From contig NZ_JAODIM010000039.1 in the NCBI RefSeq assembly GCF_025527015.1, positions 186,001 through 250,000 on the forward strand: a stretch of 64,000 bases of DNA, written 5' to 3'. Position 1 is the first letter of the stretch. The number at the start of each line of letters is the position of its first letter. Under the pieces are notes generated by a model that searched no databases, was not told the DNA's origin, and saw only the letters and a program-made list of their open reading frames with translations. This DNA is from Winslowiella arboricola. Its GTDB lineage: Bacteria > Pseudomonadota > Gammaproteobacteria > Enterobacterales > Enterobacteriaceae. Shown here piece after piece: positions 52,735-63,152 of this stretch. Made by a program: the position numbers and the translations under genes.

Positions 52735-53973
52735 TTAATTTCCTTGCTGCAGACCGTTTAGCTGCGCCTGAGTATTAGAGGGCGCAACCAGCAGAGTGAT
52801 TTCAACGCGACGATTGCGGGCGCGGTTTTCGGCCGAATTATTTGGCGCGATGGCATTTGAGTCGCCCCGCCCTTCAGCCTTAACGCGACCCGGTTGACGC
52901 AGATGCTGTTGCAGCAGTTTCTGCACCGATTCTGCGCGCTCCAGTGACAGTTCGTAGTTCGAAGCGAAACGCGCGCTGCGAATCGGCAGGTTATCGGAGT
53001 AACCGGCCACCAGGATTTTGCCGCTGACGCCATCCATTGCTTTGGCGATACGCTCGATCACCGGCTGGTAATTACCGCGCACTGTGGTGGAAGCGGACGG
53101 GAACAGGCCATCACCTTTCAGTATCACCACGCTCTGATCTGCCTCATCGCGCACCGAGACCAGTCCCTGCTCAATTTCCGGACGCAGGAAGCTTTTCAAA
53201 TCAAGGATTGCCGGGGGTCGCGGCGCCGGATTCTGGATAGTGACTTCCGGCAGCGAACTCTGGTAAACCGACGCCAGCACCGGCGTAGTGGCCGAGCCTA
53301 AGCGCCAGCTAAGGCCGATATAGATCAGGCAGGCCATAAAGCCTACCACGGCGGTCCAGGCCCATAACGGGATCACCGGACGCCACAGTTTCTTCTGTGT
53401 CGGCTGGTCGTAAGGATGGGGAGAGAGCGGCGGCGCATAAGCGCCGCGTACCGAATTAATCATCTGCAGCAGGCGCTGACGGATGGTTTCCAGCTGTGAG
53501 CGACCGTTATCCAGTACGCGGTAGCGCCCTTCAAACCCCAGCATCAGGCAGAAATAGATCAATTCCAGCAGAAACAGATGATCGCGCGGTTTCTGCGACA
53601 GCTTGGCCAGCAGCTGAAAAAACTTCTCGCCGCCCCAGGTTTCATTATGAAAGGTGACCAGCAGACCGCTGCTGGGCCAGACGCTGTTGCCGCCCCAGGG
53701 CGTCAGGGCGGCCGCTTCATCCAGCGCCGTACAGAGGCAGTAACGTGCGCCGACGATCGCCTCATAAGGTAAACCCGCGCTCTGGCTGCGCACTTCAAAG
53801 CGCTGAATCTCTTCAATTAAACGCTGACGCAGGCCAGCAGGATCAGAATGGCTGACCGAATGGCGAATTTGGGGGATGGCATTCAGCAACGGGTTGGCAG
53901 CAGCGACCAGTGCATTATCGCGCCATGACCCCGTCACTCCGGCTTCTCTGCCGCCAGATTGTAATTCCTGCAT
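52735..53973 (-). CDS. tssL: TssL with C-terminal OmpA-like domain
   Basis: 412 residues from the ATG at 53973 (GGTGAG upstream); a GTG at 53982 is an alternative. N-terminal DotU domain (ALDEAAALTPWGGNSVWPSS, NETWGGEKFFQLLAKLSQ), one TM (~205-225, WAWTAVVGFMACLIYIGLSW), and a periplasmic OmpA-type peptidoglycan-binding domain (ILVAGYSDNLPIRSARFASN, AENRARNRRVEI). It anchors the membrane complex to the wall, so no separate TagL is needed. Confidence 0.95.
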   Translation of the reverse strand: MQELQSGGREAGVTGSWRDNALVAAANPLLNAIPQIRHSVSHSDPAGLRQRLIEEIQRFEVRSQSAGLPYEAIVGARYCLCTALDEAAALTPWGGNSVWPSSGLLVTFHNETWGGEKFFQLLAKLSQKPRDHLFLLELIYFCLMLGFEGRYRVLDNGRSQLETIRQRLLQMINSVRGAYAPPLSPHPYDQPTQKKLWRPVIPLWAWTAVVGFMACLIYIGLSWRLGSATTPVLASVYQSSLPEVTIQNPAPRPPAILDLKSFLRPEIEQGLVSVRDEADQSVVILKGDGLFPSASTTVRGNYQPVIERIAKAMDGVSGKILVAGYSDNLPIRSARFASNYELSLERAESVQKLLQQHLRQPGRVKAEGRGDSNAIAPNNSAENRARNRRVEITLLVAPSNTQAQLNGLQQGN

Positions 53974-53994
53974 AATTTTCACTCACCAGTTCAG

Positions 53995-55341
53995 TCAGAC
54001 AGAGGCGTCACGAACTGCCCAGAACGCCATATCCAGGCCGGGGAATTCCCCTGCCAGATGCAGGGCAAAGGCACCAGATTTATCCATTTCCTTCCACAGC
54101 TCGCCGCCTTTTTCCAGCTGGAAGTAGCTGTAACCCGCATGCCATGGGATTTGCGGCGGTGCGGAAGGCATGGCGCGCAGCACCATACCTGGCAGCTGTA
54201 GCTGCACTAAATCACGGATCCGCGTCACCGGTGCCACCTTCATCTGCGCCGGGAAGTGCGTGTTCAGCATCTCACCAGGCACATTGGCTTTTACCGCCAG
54301 CACAAAACCAAACTCGCGGATCATATTGGCATCCGGCACCGTCGCCACATTCAGCCCGTGTGAGCGCTCGATCAGCGGCAGCTGAATTGCGTTCTCTTCC
54401 ATCACGATAGAGAGTCGCTGACGCAGCATCAGCACCAGCTCGTTAAAGCAGCGCGCCAGATCATCATGGTCATACACCGGCAGCCCGCCACCATCGCAGG
54501 AGCGCTGCGGTGTGTAGGTACTCAGCTCGGTGGCCAGCGCCAGCCACTGGCTGAACAGCTGTTCCGGATGCAGTTGCGGCAGACTGTGCAGGTGATTGAC
54601 CACGCCAATATGCTGGTTCATCAGCGCCAGCAGCATAAAGTCGACCATATCGGAGTTATTAAAGCGTCCCGGCTGCTGTAAACGCTGGCCGATTTGCTGG
54701 CTACGCTGTTCCAGTAATCCCTGAATGTCATTGATAAAACTAAAAAGCAGCGGATGCGCGATGCTGTTCAGCATTGGCGGGATGTAGGTGTTATCGAGCC
54801 GTAACTGGCTGTCGCTGCGCTTCTCTACCACCAGCGCCACGCCAATCGCCGTCCACTCCGCCGTCAGATCGCTTTCCAGCATCAGACGCAAACGCAGCTG
54901 ACCGAACTGCATCACCGCCGGACCAATCGACATCGCATTGCAATCGTCAGCTTCCGCTTCAAAACTGATATGGCGGGCGAGCGAGTCGGCGGCTTCGCTA
55001 AAGATCACCTCTTCACGGCCATCGCGGCGCGCAGGCAGCGCCAGCACCACTTTCTGCCCGGTCTGATTGTCATCAATCGCCAGCGGCGGTGGCGCGAGGC
55101 GGCTGTCGCTGAACGCAAACTGGGTGCCATCCGGTAAAATACCGCTGGCGCTGCTCAGGGCAACATTGCCATGGCGCAGCATCGCTTCATCAAACTCAAG
55201 ATGAAAAAAACCCCACATATAAGGACGCTGTGCGGTTCCCCAGTCTCGCACCTGACTTAACAGGTAGCTTTCAGATTGCTGGAAATGGTGGGGACGCAGG
55301 AACATGCCTTCGGTCCACACCACTTTTGCTGCTTTAGTCAT
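53995..55341 (-). CDS. tssK: TssK baseplate protein
   Basis: 448 residues. Start 'VVWTEGMFLRPHHFQQSESY', 'LLALMNQHIGVVNHLHSLPQ', 'VKANVPGEMLNTHFPAQMKV' and 'FQLEKGGELWKEMDKSGAFA' are characteristic. TssK trimers join the baseplate to TssM/TssL. It is followed after 21 bases by tssL. Confidence 0.95.
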   Translation of the reverse strand: MTKAAKVVWTEGMFLRPHHFQQSESYLLSQVRDWGTAQRPYMWGFFHLEFDEAMLRHGNVALSSASGILPDGTQFAFSDSRLAPPPLAIDDNQTGQKVVLALPARRDGREEVIFSEAADSLARHISFEAEADDCNAMSIGPAVMQFGQLRLRLMLESDLTAEWTAIGVALVVEKRSDSQLRLDNTYIPPMLNSIAHPLLFSFINDIQGLLEQRSQQIGQRLQQPGRFNNSDMVDFMLLALMNQHIGVVNHLHSLPQLHPEQLFSQWLALATELSTYTPQRSCDGGGLPVYDHDDLARCFNELVLMLRQRLSIVMEENAIQLPLIERSHGLNVATVPDANMIREFGFVLAVKANVPGEMLNTHFPAQMKVAPVTRIRDLVQLQLPGMVLRAMPSAPPQIPWHAGYSYFQLEKGGELWKEMDKSGAFALHLAGEFPGLDMAFWAVRDASV

Positions 55342-55362
55342 AATCGCTTCCGTTTCAGGGCG

Positions 55363-55878
55363 TTAGTGGTTCTCTTTAACCATCCGAATTCCGCTGACAT
55401 CCGCAATAATCTCGGCGTTCAGCTGATCGGAGGACCATTGCCACACTTTCCAGGCACTGCTTTCAGAGGGATCAGGTAATGGCAGCGAGAGTCGCCATTT
55501 TTTGCCATCCAGCGACTGATACTCCGCCATAATGCCGATATAACGCGCCTCCGCGGTGCTTTGTCCGGCGATCTTTTTGCCAAGCTGACCTGGCATCAGG
55601 AAGAACTGCTCGGTATTCAGCAAATTGCCGCCCAGTACCGCCTGAGGATTGTTCTGCAGTGAGTAGAAATCCGCTGACATAAAATCCGCATCCGATTTCA
55701 GCAACATTACGCGCACTTTAAGCGGCGCAGAGTCGTTGATTTGCGGATGAGCCTGAAACTGTAAGCCGTAGCGAGAAGGGACGCTGTGTGAAGAGGAGAT
55801 ACAACCTGTCAGCAACACCAGCGCTGACAGGAACAGCGCCCGGAGTGCCGGGCGCTGGAAAAAACGTAAAGTTATCAT
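55363..55878 (-). CDS. tssJ: TssJ outer-membrane lipoprotein
   Basis: 171 residues. Lipobox LLTGC with Cys26; mature part 'LQFQAHPQINDSAPLKVRVM', 'SADFYSLQNNPQAVLGGNLL' and 'EQFFLMPGQLGKKIAG' fit the transthyretin-like TssJ. It ties the TssM periplasmic end to the outer membrane. Confidence 0.93.
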   Translation of the reverse strand: MITLRFFQRPALRALFLSALVLLTGCISSSHSVPSRYGLQFQAHPQINDSAPLKVRVMLLKSDADFMSADFYSLQNNPQAVLGGNLLNTEQFFLMPGQLGKKIAGQSTAEARYIGIMAEYQSLDGKKWRLSLPLPDPSESSAWKVWQWSSDQLNAEIIADVSGIRMVKENH

Positions 55879-55898
55879 AGGTTATCCGCCGACGCGGT

Positions 55899-56399
55899 TT
55901 AGTTGATAATCCAGGTGCCACTGCTGCTGTTACGGCAGGCCTGGCCTTCGCCATTGACCGCTACACAGGTTTTTTTGGCAGGCGCGGCACGACGCACACG
56001 ACGGGCATCCGCCTTGATAGTTTTGTCGTACAACTCACTTTTGACCCCGGCGCGCAGTGGCACATAACCAATCATTTGCTCCTGACCGGTTTCCGCAATG
56101 GCGAACCAGTTGTTCTCCACAGAACCCAGTACGGTAAAGGTCTGGCCATTCTCCAGCTGGCGCACCAGCTTGCCGCCGAAGCCTGGGGTGCTCATCACCG
56201 AAGCTTTATACAGCGCACGATACTCTTCGTTAGCCGGGGTAAAGCTGGTCGGTGGCGTAATAGCGTGACGATAAGTCAGGGTGACGCCATCGACGGTGCT
56301 GGAAACGACGGTGTCATCGGTTACAGGCGGTGGTGGCGCCTTACAGCCTGAAACCATTGCAACTAAAAGCAGGGAGAGCGCGATTTGAATTTTCACCAT
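55899..56399 (-). CDS. SH3-domain lipoprotein at the head of the T6SS operon
   Basis: 166 residues from the ATG at 56399 (AGGA upstream), lipobox MVSGC with Cys19. The middle is an SH3-like domain (KASVMSTPGFGGKLVRQLEN, GSVENNWFAIAETGQEQMIG, YVPLRAGVKSELYDK), and the basic C-terminus (ADARRVRRAAPAKKTCVAV) has two Cys and a 'GTWIIN' end. Similar small lipoproteins head T6SS clusters in other enterobacteria. Likely placed in the outer membrane next to TssJ; role unproved. Confidence 0.82.
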   Translation of the reverse strand: MVKIQIALSLLLVAMVSGCKAPPPPVTDDTVVSSTVDGVTLTYRHAITPPTSFTPANEEYRALYKASVMSTPGFGGKLVRQLENGQTFTVLGSVENNWFAIAETGQEQMIGYVPLRAGVKSELYDKTIKADARRVRRAAPAKKTCVAVNGEGQACRNSSSGTWIIN

Positions 56400-57613
56400 A
56401 ATCCTCATGATTTGGCAGTTGATTGAAAATACAGCTTTTTTAGAAAATGTTAATCCGGACGCCATCATGCACAAATTCTGTACCCTCAGGTATCAAACAG
56501 ATAACTCGGACAAAATGCCCTGAAAAAGCGCAGGGAGTAGGGAAAATCAGGGTTTAAAGGGTATTTAAGGGGGTTAAAGCAGTTTCAGACAATAAATGGG
56601 GAGATAGCAGGACCAGCGGAAATAAGATTGAAGAAAACATCCACTTTAAATTATCCAAAATCATCTTATAAAATTGGACAAAACACTGCTATCCGTAGGC
56701 CTTTCAGGGGGAAAGTTACCCATTTCCTCATCATAAAAATAATTTGATCAGCGTGGCTAATCTTTAACCACATAACATTACAATCAGATGACGCCAATAT
56801 GAAATGTAACCGTTCAGTGTTAGTTTTGATAATTAGGTTACAAATCATTGCATTGATCTTAAAATCAGGAACGCTACCGCCCTTGGGAAGCAGATTAATC
56901 CCAATAGTGTGAATCAATAACCGGGGTTATTGTTCAATATTGTCGATCAGTTTACTGACTCTTTACACATTTACAACGGCCAGGTAGCAGAGAATCTCAA
57001 TTAAGAAAAATTTATATTATCTATTAATGCCAAATTTGGCTGTTTTGACCGCTTTTTTTTGAGGATAATCCTAGAAAACTGATTTGAAACCAGTTGTTTT
57101 ATTTCCCTATGGAATAAAAACGCATTTTTTTGCGCCTAAATTTTATTAAGGTAAATAAACACTCTGTTATGGCTAAAGTGATGGCAGGGGTGATAGCGGA
57201 GTTTTGCGAGAGAATTGCGGCGATGATCACAAAATCTGGTCGGGTAATAATCAAATTTGATTTAAAAAAACCAGCTGACGCCAGCCAAAAACTGCAGTAA
57301 ACAGTGGCTCTGCAACGGTAGTTAAACGTTATGAATGTAAGGTTGCACACCCTTTATTACAGTTAAGGTTGCGGCAAGAGAGATCTGGCACCCTTTTTCC
57401 ACACTGGCGACTTGCATTTAAAAGCGATGCGTCGCTAATCGCGAGGTAGTAAACCGGGGAAACCCTGTCACACCTTACAGCGCATCGGGCCGCAGAAATA
57501 ACCGCTGGTCTGATGCGATGACGGATAGGTTTTCTGCGTATATTGCCGCCCTGGCGAAGGGTAATGTCACCGCTTAAGGCGATAATCGTTGTCGCCAGAG
57601 AAGCACAACGCCG
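56400..57613. promoter_or_regulatory. AT-rich intergenic region at the T6SS island edge
   Basis: About 1.2 kb with no gene I can support. Two minus-strand open frames (near 56666-56917 and 57099-57350) have no ribosome-binding site and low-complexity products. The region must hold the promoter for the large T6SS operon; its AT content makes H-NS silencing plausible. No phage integrase, tRNA or direct repeat marks an insertion site. Confidence 0.45.
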
Positions 57614-58021
57614 CTATTTATGCAGGGACAATCCTTTAATCACTTTATCCACGACTTTTTTCGGCGCGCGCATGGCCAGCCCAACCAGATTCATATTTTC
57701 GGCATCTTCGGCAAGAAAGACTTCCCGGTTGGCTTCGTCGTGGCCGGTGGAAAACATGGCATGAACATAAGGAATAAGGGTAATTTCACGCTCAATCCCT
57801 TTGCGGTGAGCGGCCTGTAAACCGGCAAGATCGGCTGCAAAAATAAGCATCGGCTGACCAGAAATATTACCGTAATGACGCCCTTTCGCATCGATATAGG
57901 GCTGCCCCATGATTTCCGGAGCCGCTGCAGCAATGCCGGTTGCCAGAAATGCGACAACGTTCAGCTTCTGCCAGGCAGGCAGGTCATCTCTGATAATAAA
58001 AGCGATCTTGGTGTCAAACAT
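57614..58021 (-). CDS. DUF2000 family protein
   Basis: 135 residues. 'KIAFIIRDDLPAWQKLNVVA', 'FLATGIAAAAPEIMGQPYID', and 'REITLIPYVHAMFSTGHDEA NR' fit DUF2000, a small alpha/beta family related to peptidyl-tRNA hydrolase 2 folds. Function not established. First gene outside the T6SS, same strand as yhiN. Confidence 0.75.
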   Translation of the reverse strand: MFDTKIAFIIRDDLPAWQKLNVVAFLATGIAAAAPEIMGQPYIDAKGRHYGNISGQPMLIFAADLAGLQAAHRKGIEREITLIPYVHAMFSTGHDEANREVFLAEDAENMNLVGLAMRAPKKVVDKVIKGLSLHK

Positions 58022-58123
58022 CAGTAAAGTCTCTCGTCTGTTGCGATGAAAAGACCATGTTAGATGACTTCAGGGATCGCAGTCTGGAACGTTTGTGCAG
58101 CACAGCTTTCGTCGCTAAATACG

Positions 58124-59308
58124 TTAAACCGCCTGCCCACAAGCCCATGCCGAGCTCCACGCCCACTGGAAGTTATACCCGCCCAGCCAGCCGGTAACGT
58201 CGGCCACTTCACCGATAAAGTACAAACCAGGCACATCACGCGCTTCCATGGTTTTTGATGACAGCTGAGTGGTGTCAACGCCGCCCAGCGTCACTTCGGC
58301 GGTGCGATAACCTTCAGTGCCGTTTGGCTGCACCCGCCACTGATGCAGCGTGGTCACCAGCTCGCTCTGCTGACGGCTGTTCAGCTGTTTCAGCGTGACA
58401 TCCGGCACCGTTTGCAGGGTTTGCAGCACTTCGATTAAGCGCTTCGGCAGCACTTTTGCCAGACTGTTTTTCAGGCTGAGATTGGGGTGCTCGCTACGCT
58501 CATAATTAATAAAGCTATCAAGATCCTGGCCCGGCGAAAGGTCGACCGTGATAAATTCACCCGGCAGCCAGTAGCTGGAGAGCTGTAATACCGCTGGTCC
58601 CGACAGGCCGCGATGGGTAAACAACATCGCTTCTTTAAATACAGTGCCATCTTCAGCGGTCATTACCGTCGGCAGCGACACGCCGGATAGTGTCTGCAAA
58701 TGGTCCAGTAACGGTTTATGCAGGGTAAAAGGCACCAGTGCGGCGCGGGTCGGGAAGACGCGCAGGCCAAACTGTTCCGCCAGCTTATAGCCGAACGGCG
58801 TGGCACCGAGTCCCGGCATCGACAGGCCGCCACTGGCGATCACCAGTTTCTCCGCCTGCACCGCCGCGCCATTCAGTTGCAGGGTATAGCCGCTGTCATC
58901 GCGTTCAACGCTGATCACTTCGCTGCGCAAACGCAGCGTCACATTGCCCTGCTCGCACTCTTTCAGCAGCAGCTCAACAATCTGCTGCGCCGAGTCATCA
59001 CAAAACAGCTGACCCAGGGTTTTTTCGTGCCAGGCGATGCCATGACGATTGACCAGATCGATAAAATCCCACTGGGTATAGCGCGCCAGCGCCGATTTGC
59101 AGAAGTGCGGATTGTTCGACAGATAAGCCGCCGGTTCGGTATACAGATTGGTAAAGTTGCAGCGTCCGCCGCCGGACATCAGGATTTTACGCCCGGCCTT
59201 TTTGCCGTTATCCAGCAACAGCACGCGGCGACCACGCTGGCCTGCCTGTGCGGCGCAGAACATGCCTGCAGCCCCTGCGCCAATGATGATAACGTCAAAC
59301 TTTTCCAC
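58124..59308 (-). CDS. yhiN: YhiN-type FAD-dependent oxidoreductase
   Basis: 394 residues. N-terminal dinucleotide-binding 'IIGAGAAGMFCAAQAGQRGR', then 'GKKAGRKILMSGGGRCNFTN', 'GGLSMPGLGATPFGY', and C-terminal 'GLYFIGEVADVTGWLGGYNF'. This is the HI0933/YhiN flavoprotein family, function unsettled. In E. coli it is likewise next to pitA and divergent from it. Full length. Confidence 0.92.
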   Translation of the reverse strand: MEKFDVIIIGAGAAGMFCAAQAGQRGRRVLLLDNGKKAGRKILMSGGGRCNFTNLYTEPAAYLSNNPHFCKSALARYTQWDFIDLVNRHGIAWHEKTLGQLFCDDSAQQIVELLLKECEQGNVTLRLRSEVISVERDDSGYTLQLNGAAVQAEKLVIASGGLSMPGLGATPFGYKLAEQFGLRVFPTRAALVPFTLHKPLLDHLQTLSGVSLPTVMTAEDGTVFKEAMLFTHRGLSGPAVLQLSSYWLPGEFITVDLSPGQDLDSFINYERSEHPNLSLKNSLAKVLPKRLIEVLQTLQTVPDVTLKQLNSRQQSELVTTLHQWRVQPNGTEGYRTAEVTLGGVDTTQLSSKTMEARDVPGLYFIGEVADVTGWLGGYNFQWAWSSAWACGQAV

Positions 59309-59549
59309 AACTCACTCCTGCCTGCTGGCAAAAAACGCTGATTGTAGAGAGTTGCTGCCAGTGATGCCAGCGTAACAAAAGTGTAGCGAAAGTAACATAA
59401 TGTAACTGTTTAATTTACAGGCTTTTTTTAGCCAAAAATCTGGCTTTATTACGCTTTAATATCAAAAAAGTCTATATTTCCCTTTCCCCCGGCGCGGTTT
59501 GTCGCTGATAATGCGCCGCGTTCATGTCCTCCAAAATGGCGTAACGCTT

Positions 59550-61049
59550 ATGCTACATCTGTTTGCTGGTCTTGATTACCATACCGGCCTGTTATTAGTA
59601 CTCGCTCTGATGTTTGTGCTGTTCTATGAAGCCATTAACGGTTTCCATGATACGGCCAATGCAGTGGCGACTGTCATCTATACCCGTGCAATGCGATCGC
59701 AGCTAGCGGTAGTTATGGCCGGTGTATTTAACTTCTTTGGTGTGTTACTGGGTGGTTTAAGCGTTGCTTACGCAATTGTCCACTTGCTCCCTACCGACCT
59801 GCTGCTCAATGTAGGATCGGCTCACGGGCTGGCTATGGTCTTTTCCATGCTGCTCGCTGCAATTATCTGGAACTTAGGCACCTGGTATTTCGGTCTGCCT
59901 GCGTCCAGCTCCCATACCCTGATCGGCGCCATTATTGGTATCGGTCTGACCAACGCGCTGCTGACTGGCACCTCGGTGGTTGATGCGCTTAATATTCCTA
60001 AAATGATCGGCATTTTTATGTCGTTAATTTTATCGCCGATTATCGGTCTGATTGTGGCAGGCGGCTTGATTTTCCTGCTGCGTCGTTACTGGAGCGGCAC
60101 CAAAAAACGTAGTCGTATCCATATGACGCCAGCCGATCGCGAAAAAATTGACGGCAAGAAAAAGCCGCCATTCTGGACGCGTATTGCACTGATCGTTTCT
60201 GCTATCGGCGTCAGCTACTCACACGGCGCTAATGATGGTCAGAAAGGCATTGGCCTGATTATGCTGGTGCTGATTGGCGTCGCGCCGGCTGGCTTTGTGG
60301 TAAATATGAATTCATCTGGTTACGACATCACGCGGACTCGCGATGCGGTCAACCATCTGGAGCAGTATTACCAGCAGCATAGCGCCACGCTGACGCATAT
60401 CATTCAGATGACGCCACCGGCGCTGCCGACACCAGAACAGGTGCCGTCTGGCCCGCAGGCATTCCATTGCGACAGCGCACGTGCACTGGGGGCGATTCAA
60501 CGTGCACAGGGCCTGCTGAACAATCTGCAGAGCTATGATGCACTGAATGTCGACCAGCGCGCACAGATGCGCCGCCTGCTGATGTGTATTTCCGATACTG
60601 CGGATAAAGCTGCGAAACTGCCGGAAACCAATGCCGATGACAAACGCTTCCTCAATAAGCTGAAAGGCGATCTGCTGAATACCGTGGAGTACGCGCCAGT
60701 CTGGATTATTGTTGCGGTGGCACTGGCGTTGTCACTGGGCACTATGGTCGGCTGGCGTCGTGTGGCAACCACTATCGGTGAAAAAATCGGTAAGAAGGGG
60801 ATGACCTACGCGCAGGGCATGTCAGCCCAGCTGACGGCGGCGGTATCGATTGGTGTGGCCAGCTATACCGGCATGCCGGTATCCACCACTCATATCCTCT
60901 CCTCTTCCGTGGCCGGCACCATGCTGGTTGATGGCGGCGGCGTGCAGAGTCGCACCATTAAGAATATCGCGCTGGCGTGGGTATTAACCCTGCCGATCTC
61001 GATACTGCTTTCCGGCGGGTTGTACTGGATTGCCTTGCAATTGATTTAA
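59550..61049 (+). CDS. pitA: PitA low-affinity phosphate (metal phosphate) transporter
   Basis: 499 residues from the ATG at 59550 ([13 protein letters not shown]), the same length and start as E. coli PitA; the open frame begins upstream at 59499 but without need. Conserved '[20 protein letters not shown]' and '[20 protein letters not shown]' repeats, ~10 TM segments, central soluble loop (~260-380). It moves phosphate with divalent metals using the proton gradient. A terminator follows. Confidence 0.96.
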   Translation: MLHLFAGLDYHTGLLLVLALMFVLFYEAINGFHDTANAVATVIYTRAMRSQLAVVMAGVFNFFGVLLGGLSVAYAIVHLLPTDLLLNVGSAHGLAMVFSMLLAAIIWNLGTWYFGLPASSSHTLIGAIIGIGLTNALLTGTSVVDALNIPKMIGIFMSLILSPIIGLIVAGGLIFLLRRYWSGTKKRSRIHMTPADREKIDGKKKPPFWTRIALIVSAIGVSYSHGANDGQKGIGLIMLVLIGVAPAGFVVNMNSSGYDITRTRDAVNHLEQYYQQHSATLTHIIQMTPPALPTPEQVPSGPQAFHCDSARALGAIQRAQGLLNNLQSYDALNVDQRAQMRRLLMCISDTADKAAKLPETNADDKRFLNKLKGDLLNTVEYAPVWIIVAVALALSLGTMVGWRRVATTIGEKIGKKGMTYAQGMSAQLTAAVSIGVASYTGMPVSTTHILSSSVAGTMLVDGGGVQSRTIKNIALAWVLTLPISILLSGGLYWIALQLI

Positions 61050-61067
61050 TTCAACTCAGTCTGAACA

Positions 61068-61096
61068 GGGGCGGCAGCGATGTCGCCCTTTTTTTA
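61068..61096 (+). terminator. pitA terminator
   Basis: A G/C-rich hairpin (ggggcg ... cgccc) directly followed by seven T, 20-45 bases past the pitA stop; also between convergent pitA and uspB. Confidence 0.7.
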
Positions 61097-61109
61097 TTCC
61101 CCACCCGCT

Positions 61110-61445
61110 TCAGTGCCATATCGCTAATGCCAGCAGGCTAATCACCACCAGGCCACAGAGCGCACTGGTCAACATAAATTGCCCACGCACACGCTCACAG
61201 CGACGGATAAACTCGTCGTCATGATGATCGCGATAGCGCTGCGCCCAGATATAACGCACCAGGCGAACCTGTTTGCTCGGCTGACCATGAGATGTGAAAA
61301 AGCCCGCGCCATCAACATATTGATAAAGCAATGGATCGCACCCGCGAAGCACCACCAGTAATGCGCGCAGAGAAGAGTAATAACGCGCCATATTCACTAA
61401 ACAAACCACACATAGTGCCCAAAACAGTGCGATGGTGCTGATCAT
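61110..61445 (-). CDS. uspB: UspB, universal stress protein B
   Basis: 111 residues from the ATG at 61445 ([20 protein letters not shown]), equal in length to E. coli UspB; the frame extends to 61574 but the added part is not conserved. Two TM segments (~3-20 and ~90-108) and '[20 protein letters not shown]'. An inner-membrane protein induced by RpoS in stationary phase and needed for ethanol tolerance in E. coli. Divergent from uspA, as usual. Confidence 0.96.
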   Translation of the reverse strand: MISTIALFWALCVVCLVNMARYYSSLRALLVVLRGCDPLLYQYVDGAGFFTSHGQPSKQVRLVRYIWAQRYRDHHDDEFIRRCERVRGQFMLTSALCGLVVISLLALAIWH

Positions 61446-61892
61446 GATCCCCTCCCGGCGATACCACAGGAAAGTTTTCAGCAGGCTGCGCTGAACACAC
61501 CCAACAGTATCTTGCCAAACCACTATTGAACCGGACCGAATGTTTTTAAACGAGAATGGCGACCACAGATGCATTTGAGACCGTCATAATCCAGTGTAGG
61601 AGATCTGTTCAAATATTTTCCAGCGATGTTTTATCTGTCAGGCGAAAGTGGAAAAAAATTCATTTTGATCGGGGTCGCAAAGGGTGCGCCGCTGTACAAC
61701 ATCTGTTAACAATTAACGCTATACTGATGACATAATAAAGTGTCGCAGGCAGCATAACGCGTCACGCCAGTAACAGAATGAAATCTGCGGCGACCATCGC
61801 GCGCATTCTTCGCAATGGATTTCAGCAACTTGTGACAGGACAGAAAAGCCCTCTGTCTGGCAGATCGCACATCTAATGGAAGGAGTTTGATT
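61446..61892. promoter_or_regulatory. Divergent uspB-uspA promoter region
   Basis: About 450 bases between divergent uspB and uspA. A tatact hexamer at 61720-61725 is a candidate -10 for uspA, giving a ~160-base leader; no good -35 is seen at the ordinary distance. uspA has a strong AAGGAG (about 61881) eight to nine bases before its ATG. No further gene. Confidence 0.45.
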
Positions 61893-62333
61893 ATGGCTTA
61901 TAAACACATCCTGATTGCAGTAGACCTCTCCCCGGAAAGTAAACTGCTGGTCGAGAAAGCAGTCTCGCTGGCACGCCCGTATGACGCTAAAGTGTCGCTG
62001 ATTCATGTTGATGTGAACTATTCCGATCTCTACACCGGCCTGATTGACGTTAATCTTGGCGATATGCAGAAACGTATCTCTGAAGAGACACACAATGCGC
62101 TGACCGAGCTGTCGCAGAACGCTGGCTATACCGTGAGCGAAACCCTCAGTGGCAGCGGCGATTTAGGTCAGGTGCTGGTTGATGCTATTAAGAAATATGA
62201 CGTGGATTTGGTGGTTTGCGGCCATCACCAGGACTTCTGGAGCAAGCTGATGTCATCTGCGCGTCAGCTCATCAATACCGTACATATTGATATGCTGATC
62301 GTTCCGTTGCGCGATGAGGACGAGGACGAGTAG
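61893..62333 (+). CDS. uspA: UspA, universal stress protein A
   Basis: 146 residues from the ATG at 61893 ([20 protein letters not shown]), two more than E. coli; the frame has another ATG at 61887. '[20 protein letters not shown]', '[17 protein letters not shown]' and the acidic end are conserved. A cytoplasmic dimer made in growth arrest. Confidence 0.97.
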   Translation: MAYKHILIAVDLSPESKLLVEKAVSLARPYDAKVSLIHVDVNYSDLYTGLIDVNLGDMQKRISEETHNALTELSQNAGYTVSETLSGSGDLGQVLVDAIKKYDVDLVVCGHHQDFWSKLMSSARQLINTVHIDMLIVPLRDEDEDE

Positions 62334-62365
62334 AAATAGATCTTAGTCGCTGCTACCCATCCCGG

Positions 62366-62390
62366 CCTTCCCCCACTTAGTGGGGGAAGG
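62366..62390. terminator. Bidirectional hairpin between uspA and rsmJ
   Basis: Perfect 11-base arms (ccttcccccac / gtgggggaagg) around a three-base loop, between the convergent stops of uspA (62333) and rsmJ (62395). No T-run, so it may work as a barrier or RNA stabiliser, not a classical terminator. Confidence 0.6.
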
Positions 62391-62394
62391 AGGG

Positions 62395-63144
62395 TTAACT
62401 GAGCGGTGGGTAGATATCAAAGCGATGACTTTTGGTGGTCACCGCAGACTGCGTGGCCACATCGGCCAGCGGCGGCGCGTAGTCAGGCCGTTTTACCACT
62501 ACACGCTTCTTCGCCAGCTGCCGCGCTGGTGCCAGCAGACCATCGGCATCATCATCGGCACCGACCAGTGTCTGAAACACCCGCATCTCTTTCTTCACCA
62601 GCGCACTTTTCTGCTTATGTGGATACATCGGATCGAGATAGACCACATCCGGGCGCGGCGTAATCTCGCTTAGCGCCGTCAGGCTGGAGACATGCAACAG
62701 CGTCAGGCGCTCGCGCAACCAGCCGCCAATCTCCGCATCCTGATAGCCACGTTGCAGACCATCATCCAGCAGCGCGGCAACTACCGGATTACGCTCCAGC
62801 ATACGCACATGACAGCCGACTGATGCCAGCACAAAGGCATCGCGCCCCAGCCCGGCGGTGGCATCCACCACATCCGGCAGATAGCCGCTCTTGATACCGA
62901 CCGCTTTCGCCACTGCTTCACCGCGGCCGCCGCCAAATTTGCGGCGATGCGCCATCGCGCCACCGACGAAATCGACAAATATACCGCCGAGCTTTGGCTC
63001 GTCGCGCTTACGCAGCTCCAGATGCCCGGGCGTCATCACCAGCGCCATTGGCGCATCGTCATCATGCTCCAGCTGCCAGCGCTGCGCTAAAACAGATAAG
63101 GCGCCACTATCGGCGCCTGCTTCATTGAGTAAACAGATCTTCAC
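62395..63144 (-). CDS. rsmJ: RsmJ, 16S rRNA (guanine-1516-N2)-methyltransferase
   Basis: 249 residues. SAM-binding '[20 protein letters not shown]', '[20 protein letters not shown]', and the catalytic-region '[20 protein letters not shown]' match RsmJ (YhiQ). Full length; eight bases behind prlC, as in E. coli, so co-transcribed. Confidence 0.95.
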   Translation of the reverse strand: MKICLLNEAGADSGALSVLAQRWQLEHDDDAPMALVMTPGHLELRKRDEPKLGGIFVDFVGGAMAHRRKFGGGRGEAVAKAVGIKSGYLPDVVDATAGLGRDAFVLASVGCHVRMLERNPVVAALLDDGLQRGYQDAEIGGWLRERLTLLHVSSLTALSEITPRPDVVYLDPMYPHKQKSALVKKEMRVFQTLVGADDDADGLLAPARQLAKKRVVVKRPDYAPPLADVATQSAVTTKSHRFDIYPPLS

Positions 63145-63152
63145 GCGAAGCG

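Noticed and set aside
56666..57350. Two ~83-codon minus-strand open frames in the gap before DUF2000
   Set aside because: No Shine-Dalgarno sequence, unusual composition and weak starts; I keep the region as non-coding.
57380..57420. tggcac...cttgc as a sigma-54 promoter
   Set aside because: Spacing between the two parts does not fit the -24/-12 rule and it points away from the T6SS operon.
61110..61574. Longer uspB start at 61574
   Set aside because: The added 43 residues are not in known UspB, whose start and length (111) match the ATG at 61445.
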